From an uncultured Alistipes sp. (GTDB lineage: Bacteria; Bacteroidota; Bacteroidia; Bacteroidales; Rikenellaceae): DNA of 32,911 bases. Shown in pieces: positions 1 to 8,869 of the stretch. The position numbers were made by a program, and so were the translations under genes. The stretch spans positions 1-32,911 of the forward strand of contig CASELE010000020.1 of assembly GCA_949288735.1 (NCBI GenBank). The letters are read 5' to 3'. The notes below the pieces were generated by a model, which saw only the letters and a list, made by a program, of their open reading frames with translations, searched no databases and was not told the DNA's origin. Numbering within the stretch: position 1 is the first letter of the stretch; each line of letters opens with the position of its first letter.

Positions 1-1222
<1,222 letters not shown>

Positions 1223-1270
1223 AGGTTTTCTCTCTTTTCTTGCTTCCGGTCCCTTCAGGGGGACCCTTCT

Positions 1271-2683
1271 CTACTCATCGACCGCCTCGCCGAGCAGCGT
1301 CACGGGCGTACAGCCGGTGATGCGCACCCGTACGTAGTCACCGATGCGGTGCGTGCCGCGGTCGAAGACCACGACCTTGTTCTGTGACGTGCGGCCCGAC
1401 AGCTGCTCGCCGCTCCGCTTCGACACGGCCTCGACCAGCACCTCGAAGAGCTTGCCCACATCGCGGCGGTTGCTCTCGAGCGAAAGCTCCGACTGCAGGG
1501 CGATGATCTCCGACAGGCGGGCCGACTTCACCTCGTCGGGAACGTCGTCGGGCAGATGGCGCTGCGCGAAGGTGCCGGGACGCTCCGAATACTTGAACAT
1601 GAAGGCCGCGTCGTAGCCCACCTCGCGCATGAGCGAGAGGGTGGCGGCGTGCTCCTCCTCCGTCTCGCCCGAAAAGCCGGCGATCAGGTCGGTCGTGATG
1701 GCGCAGTCGGGCATCAGACGCCGGATGGCCGCCACGCGCTCCAGGTACCACTCGCGGTCGTACTTGCGGTTCATGCGCCGGAGCATCGACGAAGCGCCCG
1801 ACTGGGCCGGCAGATGGATGGCACGGCAGATGTTGGGCACGGAGGCCATCGTCTCGAGCAGACGGTCGCTCATATCCTTCGGATGCGACGTGGCGAAACG
1901 CACCCGCAGCAGCGGCGACACGTCCGCCACACGCCGCAGCAGCTCCGGAAAGTCGACCTCGCCGCATCGGTACGAATTGACGTTCTGACCGAGCAGCGTC
2001 ACCTCGCGGTAGCCGTTCCCGAAGAGCGAGCGCACCTCGGAGAGAATCGTCTCCGGGTCGCGGCTGCGCTCCACGCCCCGCGTATAGGGGACCACGCAAT
2101 AGGAGCAGTAGTTGTTGCAGCCGCGCATGATGGCCACGAAGGCGCTCACGCCGTTGCGGTCGAGCCGCACGGGAGCGATCTCGGCATAGGTCTCCTCGGC
2201 CGACAGCAGAACATTCACCCCCACGCCGCCCGCCTCGGCCTCGCGCACCAGGCGCGGCAAATCGCGGTAGGCGTCCGGACCGGCCACCACCGTCACGCCG
2301 CTCGACCCCTCGGTCAGACGCTCCCTGAGCCTTTCGGCCATGCAGCCGATAACCCCCACCACGAGCGAAGGTTTCGCACGCCGGAGTCTCCGCATCTCGG
2401 CCAGACGGCCCCAGATACGCTGCTCGGCATTGTCACGGATCGAGCAGGTATTGAGCAGGATGACATCCGCCTCGTCGATACGCTCGGTATGACGGTAGCC
2501 CTCGCGCTGCATGATGGAGAGGACAATCTCCGTATCGCCCACGTTCATCTGGCAGCCGTAGGTCTCGATGAAGAGTTTGCGACCGGCGCCGCCGAGGGGG
2601 CGCAGCCCGTTCGCGACGCGGGCCGCAGGCATCTCTGCGGCCGGAGCGGCCGCGGGATGTTTCGTCGTATCCATCGGACGCAT
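1271..2683 (-). CDS. miaB: tRNA-2-methylthio-N6-dimethylallyladenosine synthase
   Basis: Radical-SAM methylthiotransferase that converts i6A37 to ms2i6A37 in tRNAs reading UNN codons. The N-terminal UPF0004 domain carries three cluster-binding Cys motifs (YGCQMNVGD, LLNTCSIRDNA, VIGCMAERL). The radical-SAM CxxxCxxC is present as CNNYCSYC, and a TRAM domain follows at the C-terminus (about the last 65 residues). I chose the ATG at 2683 (470 aa, normal for the family); 2674 is also possible. The longest frame opens at 2758 inside the upstream yitT gene and would add a basic, non-conserved leader, so it is unlikely. The gene starts just 7 nt after the yitT stop, which suggests one transcript. 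The window also holds tsaB, another position-37 tRNA modification gene, but not in this operon. Confidence 0.96.
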   Translation of the reverse strand: MRPMDTTKHPAAAPAAEMPAARVANGLRPLGGAGRKLFIETYGCQMNVGDTEIVLSIMQREGYRHTERIDEADVILLNTCSIRDNAEQRIWGRLAEMRRLRRAKPSLVVGVIGCMAERLRERLTEGSSGVTVVAGPDAYRDLPRLVREAEAGGVGVNVLLSAEETYAEIAPVRLDRNGVSAFVAIMRGCNNYCSYCVVPYTRGVERSRDPETILSEVRSLFGNGYREVTLLGQNVNSYRCGEVDFPELLRRVADVSPLLRVRFATSHPKDMSDRLLETMASVPNICRAIHLPAQSGASSMLRRMNRKYDREWYLERVAAIRRLMPDCAITTDLIAGFSGETEEEHAATLSLMREVGYDAAFMFKYSERPGTFAQRHLPDDVPDEVKSARLSEIIALQSELSLESNRRDVGKLFEVLVEAVSKRSGEQLSGRTSQNKVVVFDRGTHRIGDYVRVRITGCTPVTLLGEAVDE

Positions 2684-2690
2684 CGGCGGG

Positions 2691-3683
2691 TTATTCGGCC
2701 TGAATCTCGTCCGACGAGGGGAGCGGCTTGAACCCTTCGCCGTAGGTGTCGTAGGCATCTGTCACCACGACGAAGGCCCGGGGGTCGATCTCCTTGATTT
2801 TATGCTGCACGCGACGCACCTCCTTGCGGCTGACCACCAGGAATATCATGTCGCGGTCGGCCTCCGTGTACATGCCCTTAGCCTTGATGTAGGTGGCGCT
2901 GCGGTCGAGCTCGCGGAGGATGAAGTCCTTCAGCTGGCGATGGTTCTCGCTCATGATGAAGAGCAGCTTGTCGTACGAGGCGCCGTCGAGCATGTAGGCC
3001 ACCACGCGCGACGAAACCCAGATCGTTATGAGCGAGTAGAGGGTCAGCATCCAGCCGCCCTGCGCCGCCTCGCCCGTACCGAGTCCGAAGCCGATGACCA
3101 CCAGGCCCGAGAGCACGACGAAACCGTCGGCCAGGAAGATGCCCGTCGAGAACTTGATGCCGGCGAACTTCTGCAGGAGCATGCCCACGATGTCCGTACC
3201 GCCCGTGGTGGCCTGCTGGCGCACCACCAGGCCCTGTCCGACACCGACCGTAACGGCACCGAGGATACAGGTGAGCAGCAGATCGTTAGACAGGTCGAGC
3301 TGACCGCCGAGCAGCAGCGACGGGTCGAGTGACTGCACAGCCGCCTCGTCGGGGTAGACCAGCCGTGTGAGGATGTTCATGAAACCGGGCGTATAGAGCG
3401 CCGCGAGCACGGTACGTGCGCCGAACTTGCCTCCGAAGACGAGCACCGCGGTGATCATCAGCGGTATGTCGAACATATAGCCGAAGGTACCGACCTGTAT
3501 CGAAGGGAAGATGTTGTGGAGCACGATACCGGCGCCGTAGACACCGCCCGGGACGAAGTTGTAGGGGTTGATGAAGAAGACGAAACCCGACCCCATGATC
3601 GAGCATCCCACGAAAATCAGAACCCAGGAGCGCCACCAGGACCACGACCCCATCGGTTCGAGCAAGGCTTTCGTTTTGAGCAT
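2691..3683 (-). CDS. YitT family membrane protein (DUF161 + DUF2179)
   Basis: A 330-residue integral inner-membrane protein. Several hydrophobic helices fill roughly residues 18-240 (for example WVLIFVGCSIMGSGFVFF and GIFLADGFVVLSGLVVIGFG). A soluble C-terminal domain of about 80 residues follows (YDKLLFIMSENHRQL... to IDPRAFVVVTDAYD), matching the DUF2179 module of YitT proteins. YitT proteins are widespread and their substrate is not established, so no transport function is claimed. It is the first gene of a likely operon with miaB and the helicase. A TATCTTTG element lies upstream at 3771-3778 on the same strand, giving a leader of roughly 80 nt. An ATG at 3683 is the only reasonable start, followed by a short cytoplasmic segment before helix 1. 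Confidence 0.9.
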   Translation of the reverse strand: MLKTKALLEPMGSWSWWRSWVLIFVGCSIMGSGFVFFINPYNFVPGGVYGAGIVLHNIFPSIQVGTFGYMFDIPLMITAVLVFGGKFGARTVLAALYTPGFMNILTRLVYPDEAAVQSLDPSLLLGGQLDLSNDLLLTCILGAVTVGVGQGLVVRQQATTGGTDIVGMLLQKFAGIKFSTGIFLADGFVVLSGLVVIGFGLGTGEAAQGGWMLTLYSLITIWVSSRVVAYMLDGASYDKLLFIMSENHRQLKDFILRELDRSATYIKAKGMYTEADRDMIFLVVSRKEVRRVQHKIKEIDPRAFVVVTDAYDTYGEGFKPLPSSDEIQAE

Positions 3684-3770
3684 ATCGCTGTGTTTTAAGG
3701 TTTATCGATTCGGACCGGACCCCAGACGAGGTCCCCTCCGCGGACCGGCACCGGCCCGGTAAAACGTGCG

Positions 3771-3778
3771 CAAAGATA
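3771..3778 (-). promoter_or_regulatory. Bacteroidota -7 element for yitT-miaB-helicase
   Basis: Read on the minus strand the sequence is TATCTTTG, a full match to the TAnnTTTG element of the Bacteroidota housekeeping sigma factor. It lies about 90 nt upstream of the yitT ATG. No clear TTTG is seen at the -33 position. It is divergent from the plsY element at 3852. Confidence 0.6.
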
Positions 3779-3851
3779 ATAGAATCCGGCGAAATAGCCC
3801 AGCGCGCGGGCCGTATTTTTTCATGCGGCTTCCGTTTCTGAAACTTTTTAT

Positions 3852-3859
3852 TATCTTTG
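3852..3859 (+). promoter_or_regulatory. Bacteroidota -7 element for plsY
   Basis: TATCTTTG, a full match to TAnnTTTG, ending 28 nt before the plsY ATG, so a leader of about 20 nt is expected. The -33 region shows no clear TTTG. Confidence 0.6.
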
Positions 3860-3887
3860 CCATCGAACATATCTTCGCAAACCCGCC

Positions 3888-4595
3888 ATGATACTGACAT
3901 ATTATTGCGCTATCACCATGATTATCATCGCCTACCTGCTGGGTTCCATCCCCAGTGCGGTATGGATCGGCAAGAAATATTACGGCGTGGACATCCGCGA
4001 ACACGGCAGCCGCAACGCCGGAACGACGAACATGCTCCGCGTGCTGGGACGCCGGGCCGCCCTGCCCGTCTTCGCCCTCGACTTTCTCAAGGGCTTCGTG
4101 GCCGTGACGCTCGTCGAACTGCTCAAATACGACGACCACGTCAGCGACATGTGGCTCATCAACCTGAAGATCATCGTCGTCTTCGCCGCCGTGCTCGGCC
4201 ATATCTTCCCCGTCTTCGCCGGATTCCGCGGCGGCAAGGGAGTCGCCACGCTCGTAGGGGCCATCACGGGCATCTATCCCCCCGTGGTGCTGCTCAGTCT
4301 CGGCGTCTGGTTCGTGGTGCTGCTCGTGAGCCACTACGTATCGCTCGCCTCGATGGTGGCGGGCTGCTGTTTTCCGCTTCTCACGCTGCTCTTCCCCAAG
4401 ATCAACGAATCGGTACCCTTCGTCATCTTCTCGTTCGTCATCGCCGTACTGCTGCTGCTGACCCACCGCAAGAACATCCAGCGGCTGCGCGCCGGAACCG
4501 AATCGAAGACCTATGTCTGGCGCCCGCGCAAAGCCGCGCCGACAGAAGAGAAGAGGGAGCGGAAGAGACCCGAAGCCGGAGAGCCGAGGCCGTAG
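3888..4595 (+). CDS. plsY: Acyl-phosphate glycerol-3-phosphate 1-O-acyltransferase
   Basis: Inner-membrane enzyme that transfers an acyl chain from acyl-phosphate to glycerol-3-phosphate, the first step of phospholipid synthesis. The 235-residue product has about five hydrophobic helices and all three PlsY motifs: LLGSIPSAVWIGK near the N-terminus, EHGSRNAGTTN around residue 38, and GHIFPVFAGFRGGKGVAT around residue 105. The C-terminus ends in a charged tail of about 30 residues rich in Lys/Arg/Glu, longer than in many PlsY proteins. The ATG at 3888 is used; an in-frame ATG at 3918 would still leave the first motif intact. An acyl-CoA synthetase gene follows after 81 nt, a sensible lipid-synthesis neighbour. 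Confidence 0.95.
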   Translation: MILTYYCAITMIIIAYLLGSIPSAVWIGKKYYGVDIREHGSRNAGTTNMLRVLGRRAALPVFALDFLKGFVAVTLVELLKYDDHVSDMWLINLKIIVVFAAVLGHIFPVFAGFRGGKGVATLVGAITGIYPPVVLLSLGVWFVVLLVSHYVSLASMVAGCCFPLLTLLFPKINESVPFVIFSFVIAVLLLLTHRKNIQRLRAGTESKTYVWRPRKAAPTEEKRERKRPEAGEPRP

Positions 4596-4676
4596 CGCCC
4601 GAGCTCCGATCCGGTTTCTTACGCTTTCTGCACAGTTCACCCGCGCCCCGACGGGCGCCAAGACCTCTACACTGCC

Positions 4677-6374
4677 ATGCTACGGGAAAACCTGATACGC
4701 ATCTACGAAAACAGCTTCCGCGAACACCGCGAGCTGCCCGCCCTGACCGACTACTTCAAGGGCGAGACCTTCACCTACGGCCGCATGGCCGAGCAGATCG
4801 CACGGCTTCACGAGCTCTTCCGCGAGGCGGGTCTCGCCGAGGGCGACCGTGTCGCCCTCATCGGCCGCAACAATCCGCGCTGGTGCATCGTCTACCTGGC
4901 CGCCGTCACCTTCGGCGCGGTCATCGTACCCATCCTGCAGGACTTCAACCCCAACGACATCCTGCACATCATCAACCACTCGGAGAGCAGGCTGCTCTTC
5001 CTGGGCGACAACTTCTGGGACCATATCGAAGAGGAGCGCATCCCGCATATCGAAGCGGTCTTCTCGCTCACCGACTTCCATATCATCTACGAACGCGACG
5101 ACGACCGCTATGCCCGAATCGCCCGGACGGCGGAAGAGCGCTTCCGTGCGGCATGGCCCGACGGGTTCGGGAGCGAGGGAATCCGCTACCGCGAGATTCC
5201 GAACGACCGGGTCGCCGTGCTCAACTACACCTCGGGGACCTCGGGCCATTCGAAGGGGGTGATGCTCACCGTGAACAACCTCACGGGCAACGTCCTCTTC
5301 GCCCGCGACGTAGTCAACACGCAGAGCGGCGAGCACTACTTCCGCGAAGGAGGGCGCACCCTTTCGTTCCTGCCGCTGGCCCACGCCTACGGCTGTGCCT
5401 TCGATTTTCTGGCACCGCTGGCCGTGGGCGGCCACATCACGCTGCTCGGCCGCATCCCCACGCCGAAGGTGCTGGTCGAGGCGATGGGCGTCGTGCGGCC
5501 CACGGTCATCTGCTGCGTACCGATGATTCTCGAAAAGATCTACCGCAAGCAGGTGCTTCCTCTGCTCGAGAAGGGGCCCATGAGCATCGCCGTGAAGATT
5601 CCTCTGCTCAACACGGCCATCCATTCGGTCATCCGCAAACGTCTGATGGATGCCTTCGGCGGCGAGGTGAGCATCTTCATCGTGGGCGGCGCCCCGATGA
5701 ACCAGGAGACCGAGGCCTTTCTCATGAAGATCCGCTTCCCCATCACCATCGGATACGGCATGACCGAGTGCGCCCCCCTGATCAGCTTCACGCCCGACAA
5801 CGAGTTCAAGGCGGGATCGTGCGGCCGCTACCTGAAGGGGCTCCTCGACGTGCGCATCGACTCGGACGACCCCGAGCATCGTGCGGGGGAGATTCTCGTG
5901 CGGGGCGAGCACGTGATGCAGGGCTACTACAAGAACGACCACGACACCGACCGCTCGCTCGATGCCGAGGGGTGGCTCCACACGGGCGACATGGGAACCA
6001 TGGATCCCGACGGCACGCTCTACATCCGCGGCCGCTCGAAGACGATGATTCTGGGCAGCAGCGGCCAGAACATCTACCCCGAAGAGATCGAGGACAAGCT
6101 GAACAACCTCTATCTCGTGCTCGAGTCGCTCGTCATGGAGAGCGAAGGACGGCTCCGCGCACTCGTGGTCCCCGACTACGAGCAGGCCGAACAGGAGGGG
6201 GTCGCCGAGAGCGAACTGCCGGCCGTCATGGAGCGCAACCTGGCCGAACTGAACCGTCTGGTAGCCTCCTACGAACAGGTGGCCTCGATCACGATCTACC
6301 CCACCGAATTCGAAAAGACGCCCAAGCGCAGCATCAAGCGCTACCTCTACACCCCCGCGCTTCTGAACCGATAG
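4677..6374 (+). CDS. AMP-forming long-chain acyl-CoA synthetase-like protein
   Basis: ANL-superfamily adenylating enzyme, 565 aa, most likely activating a fatty acid to acyl-AMP and then acyl-CoA. Visible motifs are the ATP-binding P-loop YTSGTSGHSKGV (about residues 184-195), the GYGMTECAPL adenine-binding motif, LHTGDMG with the conserved Asp, and the hinge region RSKTMILGSSGQNIYPEEIE. The C-terminal lysine segment reads FEKTPKRSIKRYLY. There is no signal peptide, so it is cytoplasmic. It probably shares a transcript with plsY, suggesting use of exogenous or recycled fatty acids for membrane lipid. Substrate chain length cannot be read from sequence, and an acyl-ACP synthetase role is an alternative. 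The ATG at 4677 places the first conserved segment at the usual distance from the N-terminus. Confidence 0.9.
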   Translation: MLRENLIRIYENSFREHRELPALTDYFKGETFTYGRMAEQIARLHELFREAGLAEGDRVALIGRNNPRWCIVYLAAVTFGAVIVPILQDFNPNDILHIINHSESRLLFLGDNFWDHIEEERIPHIEAVFSLTDFHIIYERDDDRYARIARTAEERFRAAWPDGFGSEGIRYREIPNDRVAVLNYTSGTSGHSKGVMLTVNNLTGNVLFARDVVNTQSGEHYFREGGRTLSFLPLAHAYGCAFDFLAPLAVGGHITLLGRIPTPKVLVEAMGVVRPTVICCVPMILEKIYRKQVLPLLEKGPMSIAVKIPLLNTAIHSVIRKRLMDAFGGEVSIFIVGGAPMNQETEAFLMKIRFPITIGYGMTECAPLISFTPDNEFKAGSCGRYLKGLLDVRIDSDDPEHRAGEILVRGEHVMQGYYKNDHDTDRSLDAEGWLHTGDMGTMDPDGTLYIRGRSKTMILGSSGQNIYPEEIEDKLNNLYLVLESLVMESEGRLRALVVPDYEQAEQEGVAESELPAVMERNLAELNRLVASYEQVASITIYPTEFEKTPKRSIKRYLYTPALLNR

Positions 6375-6377
6375 AGT

Positions 6378-6447
6378 GTATGCGCCCCGCTCCGGGCCCG
6401 CATACGCACCCTGCACACACGGGTCCGCGCCGATGGCGCGGACCCGT
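6378..6447 (+). terminator. Two tandem hairpins after the acyl-CoA synthetase gene
   Basis: The first hairpin has a 7-bp outer stem (GTATGCG at 6378-6384 with CGCATAC at 6399-6405). The second has a perfect 13-bp GC-rich stem (6419-6431 with 6435-6447) and a 3-nt loop. Only a weak T run follows, so termination strength is uncertain. Confidence 0.55.
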
Positions 6448-6484
6448 TCCTTCGCGCGACGACGGCATCTCCCGTTTTTTTCAC

Positions 6485-6492
6485 TATCTTTG
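6485..6492 (+). promoter_or_regulatory. -7 element abutting the lytS-like start codon
   Basis: TATCTTTG ends 4 nt before the ATG at 6497. Transcription normally begins a few bases after this element, so the mRNA is predicted to be leaderless or nearly so. No -33 TTTG is clear. Confidence 0.6.
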
Positions 6493-6496
6493 TCTC

Positions 6497-7591
6497 ATGC
6501 GCATCGACCGCAAACAAGCCATCAGCGAGAACCTGCTCTACCTTCTGGTATGGACGGCCATCCTGCTCGTGCCCGTACTCAATTCGAAGATGATGGCCGA
6601 GCCGCACGTCAGTCTGGAGAATATTCTGATTGCCTGGCAGCAGATTGCGCCGTATCTTGTCATTTTCCTGATTCACAACGGCATCATAGCGCCCCGTTTC
6701 ATGCTCACGCACCGCTACGCGCTCTACGTGACAATCGACCTCGCGCTCATCGCCGGCGTCTTCTGGCTGGTCGACCTCTACGAACAGCTCTTCGTGCCGG
6801 CCCTTCCGGCCGCCGGTGCCGACGAGCAGCTCGCCGGCACCCTCCGCCGGGCCTCCTTCTCCAACCTGCAGCTCTACTGGAACGTCATTCTGGGATTCTT
6901 CATGACGGGAGCCAACACCGGCATCAAGCTCATGTACCAGTCCATACGCGACGAGCAGGAGATGGAGGCGCTCAAACGGCAGAACCTGCAGGCTGAGATG
7001 GACTATCTGAAGTACCAGATCAACCCGCATTTCTTCATGAATACGCTCAACAACATACACGCGCTCATCGACATCGACCCGGAGCAGTCCAAACGCGCCG
7101 TCATCGAGCTCTCGAAGATGATGCGCCACGTTCTCTACGATTCGGGGCGCGAACGTGTGCCGCTCGCCCAGGAACTCCAGTTTCTCGAGAACTACATCGG
7201 ACTGATGCGCCTGCGCTACACCGACAACGTGGAGATCGGCACGAGCTATCCCGAGCCGCCGGCCGGCGCAACCCTGCCGCCGCTGATACTGATCGTCTTC
7301 GTGGAGAACGCCTTCAAGCACGGCATCAGCTACAACCGGCCCTCGTTCGTCCGCGTGGAGCTCGGCTGGAGCAGCGGCCGACTCGAGGCCCGTTTCGACA
7401 ACAGCCGCCACGACGCGCCCGGAGAGCCGCCGCGGAGCGGACAGGGCATCGGTCTGGAGAATGTCCGCAAACGGCTCGACCTGCTCTACGGCGCCCGCAA
7501 CTACACGCTCCGCATTGACGACCGCGATCCGGCCGTCTACTCCGTCCGACTCTCAATACCCATGGATCATGCTCCGCTGCCTTGCCATTGA
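6497..7591 (+). CDS. LytS/YehU-type sensor histidine kinase (HisKA_7TM-like N-terminus, His_kinase domain)
   Basis: Membrane sensor kinase of 364 aa that should phosphorylate the LytTR regulator encoded directly downstream. Four hydrophobic segments are visible (about residues 13-30, 45-67, 75-95 and 125-145). A short coiled segment (EQEMEALKRQNLQAEMDYLK) leads into the His_kinase (PF06580) domain. The phospho-acceptor His is in YQINPHFFMNTLNNI (H178). The N box is FVENAFKHGI (around 271) and the G box is GQGIGLENVRKRL. The signal it senses is not apparent. The ATG at 6497 is chosen because a -7 promoter element lies directly before it; the frame remains open far upstream only because of the GC-rich coding shadow. 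Its 3' end overlaps the regulator gene by 23 nt, indicating translational coupling. Confidence 0.93.
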   Translation: MRIDRKQAISENLLYLLVWTAILLVPVLNSKMMAEPHVSLENILIAWQQIAPYLVIFLIHNGIIAPRFMLTHRYALYVTIDLALIAGVFWLVDLYEQLFVPALPAAGADEQLAGTLRRASFSNLQLYWNVILGFFMTGANTGIKLMYQSIRDEQEMEALKRQNLQAEMDYLKYQINPHFFMNTLNNIHALIDIDPEQSKRAVIELSKMMRHVLYDSGRERVPLAQELQFLENYIGLMRLRYTDNVEIGTSYPEPPAGATLPPLILIVFVENAFKHGISYNRPSFVRVELGWSSGRLEARFDNSRHDAPGEPPRSGQGIGLENVRKRLDLLYGARNYTLRIDDRDPAVYSVRLSIPMDHAPLPCH

Positions 7592-8336
7592 CGACGAACC
7601 GCTGGCCCTGCGCCAGCTGGTTGCCTACATCGCGAAGATTCCCTATCTCGAGCTGGCCAGGGCGTGCAGCAACGCCATCGAGGCGCAGCAGTACCTCTCC
7701 ACCCATTCGGTCGACCTGATCTACGTCGACATCAACATGCCCGACCTCAACGGCGTGGAATTCGTACGGTCGCTGCTCGGGCGCCCGATGGTGGTCTTCA
7801 CCACGGCCTACTCAGAATATGCGGTCGAGGGGTTCCGCCTCAATGCCGTGGACTACCTGCTCAAGCCATTCAGTTTCGCCGACTTCAGCCGTTCGGCCGC
7901 CAAGGCCAACGCACTCAGCGCACTGCGCCGCAACCGGCCCGAACAGCCCAGGGAGGGTACCGACGAGGGGCCTTCCGCGACCGACGACGCAGCGGCGCGC
8001 GAACGCGAATATCTCCCGGTGAAGGCCGACCACAAGGTCACACTGATCCGCACGGGCGACATCGTCTATCTCGAGAGCGAGGGCGAATATGTCCGCATCC
8101 ATCTGGCCGACCGCACGAGCATCACCACGCTCTTCCGTCTCAAGAACATGGAGGCGGCCCTCCCGCCCGAGAACTTCATGCGCGTGCACCGCTCCTACAT
8201 CGTCAACCTGAAGCATATCCGCAGCTATATCAAGGGGCGCGTCTATCTCGACAACGACGAGCAGGTGCCCATCGGCGAGAACTACCGGGAGGCCTTCCAG
8301 AGCTGTGTGGACAGACTCTTCGGAGGGGGCGCATGA
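7569..8336 (+). CDS. LytTR-family response regulator
   Basis: A 255-residue response regulator with an N-terminal receiver domain and a C-terminal LytTR DNA-binding domain. The receiver has the acidic pair DDE at residues 8-10, the phosphorylation site Asp54 in YVDINMPDLNG, Thr in VVFTTAYSEYA and Lys99 in YLLKPFSF. After an acidic, Ala-rich linker (about 120-150), the LytTR domain runs from REYLPVKADHKV through DIVYLESEGEYVRIH to MRVHRSYIVNLKHI. The start at 7569 lies inside the kinase gene and gives the standard MLRCLAIDDEP opening. Targets cannot be deduced. It converges with the PD-(D/E)XK gene, only 24 nt separating their stops. Confidence 0.95.
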   Translation: MLRCLAIDDEPLALRQLVAYIAKIPYLELARACSNAIEAQQYLSTHSVDLIYVDINMPDLNGVEFVRSLLGRPMVVFTTAYSEYAVEGFRLNAVDYLLKPFSFADFSRSAAKANALSALRRNRPEQPREGTDEGPSATDDAAAREREYLPVKADHKVTLIRTGDIVYLESEGEYVRIHLADRTSITTLFRLKNMEAALPPENFMRVHRSYIVNLKHIRSYIKGRVYLDNDEQVPIGENYREAFQSCVDRLFGGGA

Positions 8337-8360
8337 ACCCGGCGCGTCCGGAGCGGAGGG

Positions 8361-8819
8361 TCAGAGGCGCGGGAAGCATTCCACGGGTTCGTAACGGCCT
8401 TCGATACAGCGATAACAGAGGTGGCGCACCCCGTTGGTGACGATTACCCAGCAGGCCCCGAGCACCGAGTTGTAGCGCACAGCCTGCGCCACGGCGCGCC
8501 GGGCCACCGTTTCGCGTCCGAGGTCCACCTCGGGGGCCTTGCATTCGGCCAGCAGCAGCGGCCGTCCCATCGCGTCGACCACCACCACGTCGGCACGCTG
8601 CGCCTGCCCGTTCAGGGCCACGGGGTACTCCTGCACGATACGGCCGGGCTGCGCGCCGCACGTTCCGACAAGATAGGCTATCAGATGACGGCGTACCCGT
8701 TCTTCGGGAGTCAGCACCAACCACATACGTCGCAGCTCGTCCCACACCTCCACGCCGCGGACGGTGCGGCGCGCACGCAGACGCACGGCGGGAAAGTTGA
8801 GTCGGGGCGGTCGGCACAT
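8361..8819 (-). CDS. Solitary HsdR N-terminal-like PD-(D/E)XK domain protein
   Basis: A 152-residue cytoplasmic protein resembling the type I restriction enzyme R-subunit N-terminal domain (HSDR_N_2). The nuclease-like core is visible: Glu in PGRIVQEYPV, then Asp in RADVVVVDAMG, followed by LLLAECKAPEV, which carries the E-x-K of PD-(D/E)XK enzymes. A conserved QAVRYNSVLG helix follows. No helicase, methylase or specificity subunit is nearby, so a restriction function is not supported. Stand-alone genes of this type are common in Bacteroidota and their role is unknown to me. Start is the ATG at 8819, about 35 nt after a TATATTTG element on the same strand. Confidence 0.82.
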   Translation of the reverse strand: MCRPPRLNFPAVRLRARRTVRGVEVWDELRRMWLVLTPEERVRRHLIAYLVGTCGAQPGRIVQEYPVALNGQAQRADVVVVDAMGRPLLLAECKAPEVDLGRETVARRAVAQAVRYNSVLGACWVIVTNGVRHLCYRCIEGRYEPVECFPRL

Positions 8820-8839
8820 CGGATTCCGGAAATAATGAT

Positions 8840-8847
8840 TATCTTTA
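8840..8847 (+). promoter_or_regulatory. Near-consensus -7 element for the GH2-like gene
   Basis: TATCTTTA differs from TAnnTTTG only at the last base. It lies 22 nt before the ATG at 8870, and its neighbour at 8854 points the opposite way. Confidence 0.45.
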
Positions 8848-8853
8848 CGGGAG

Positions 8854-8861
8854 CAAATATA
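8854..8861 (-). promoter_or_regulatory. -7 element for the PD-(D/E)XK gene
   Basis: TATATTTG on the minus strand, a full TAnnTTTG match, 34 nt upstream of the ATG at 8819. Its -33 region would fall inside the divergent GH2-like gene; no TTTG is visible there. Confidence 0.5.
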
Positions 8862-8869
8862 CGAAACTT

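Noticed and set aside
2684..2758. Longer miaB start at 2758
   Set aside because: It would overlap yitT by about 68 nt and adds a basic segment not found in MiaB proteins.
3857..7591. A 1244-codon open frame covering plsY, the acyl-CoA synthetase and the sensor kinase
   Set aside because: Only its last 364 codons (from 6497) look like protein. The rest is an Arg/Pro/His-rich out-of-frame shadow of two well-recognised genes, a usual artefact of GC-rich coding DNA.
8361..8819. A restriction-modification or phage-defence island
   Set aside because: Only a solitary HsdR N-terminal-like domain is present; neighbours are ordinary backbone genes.
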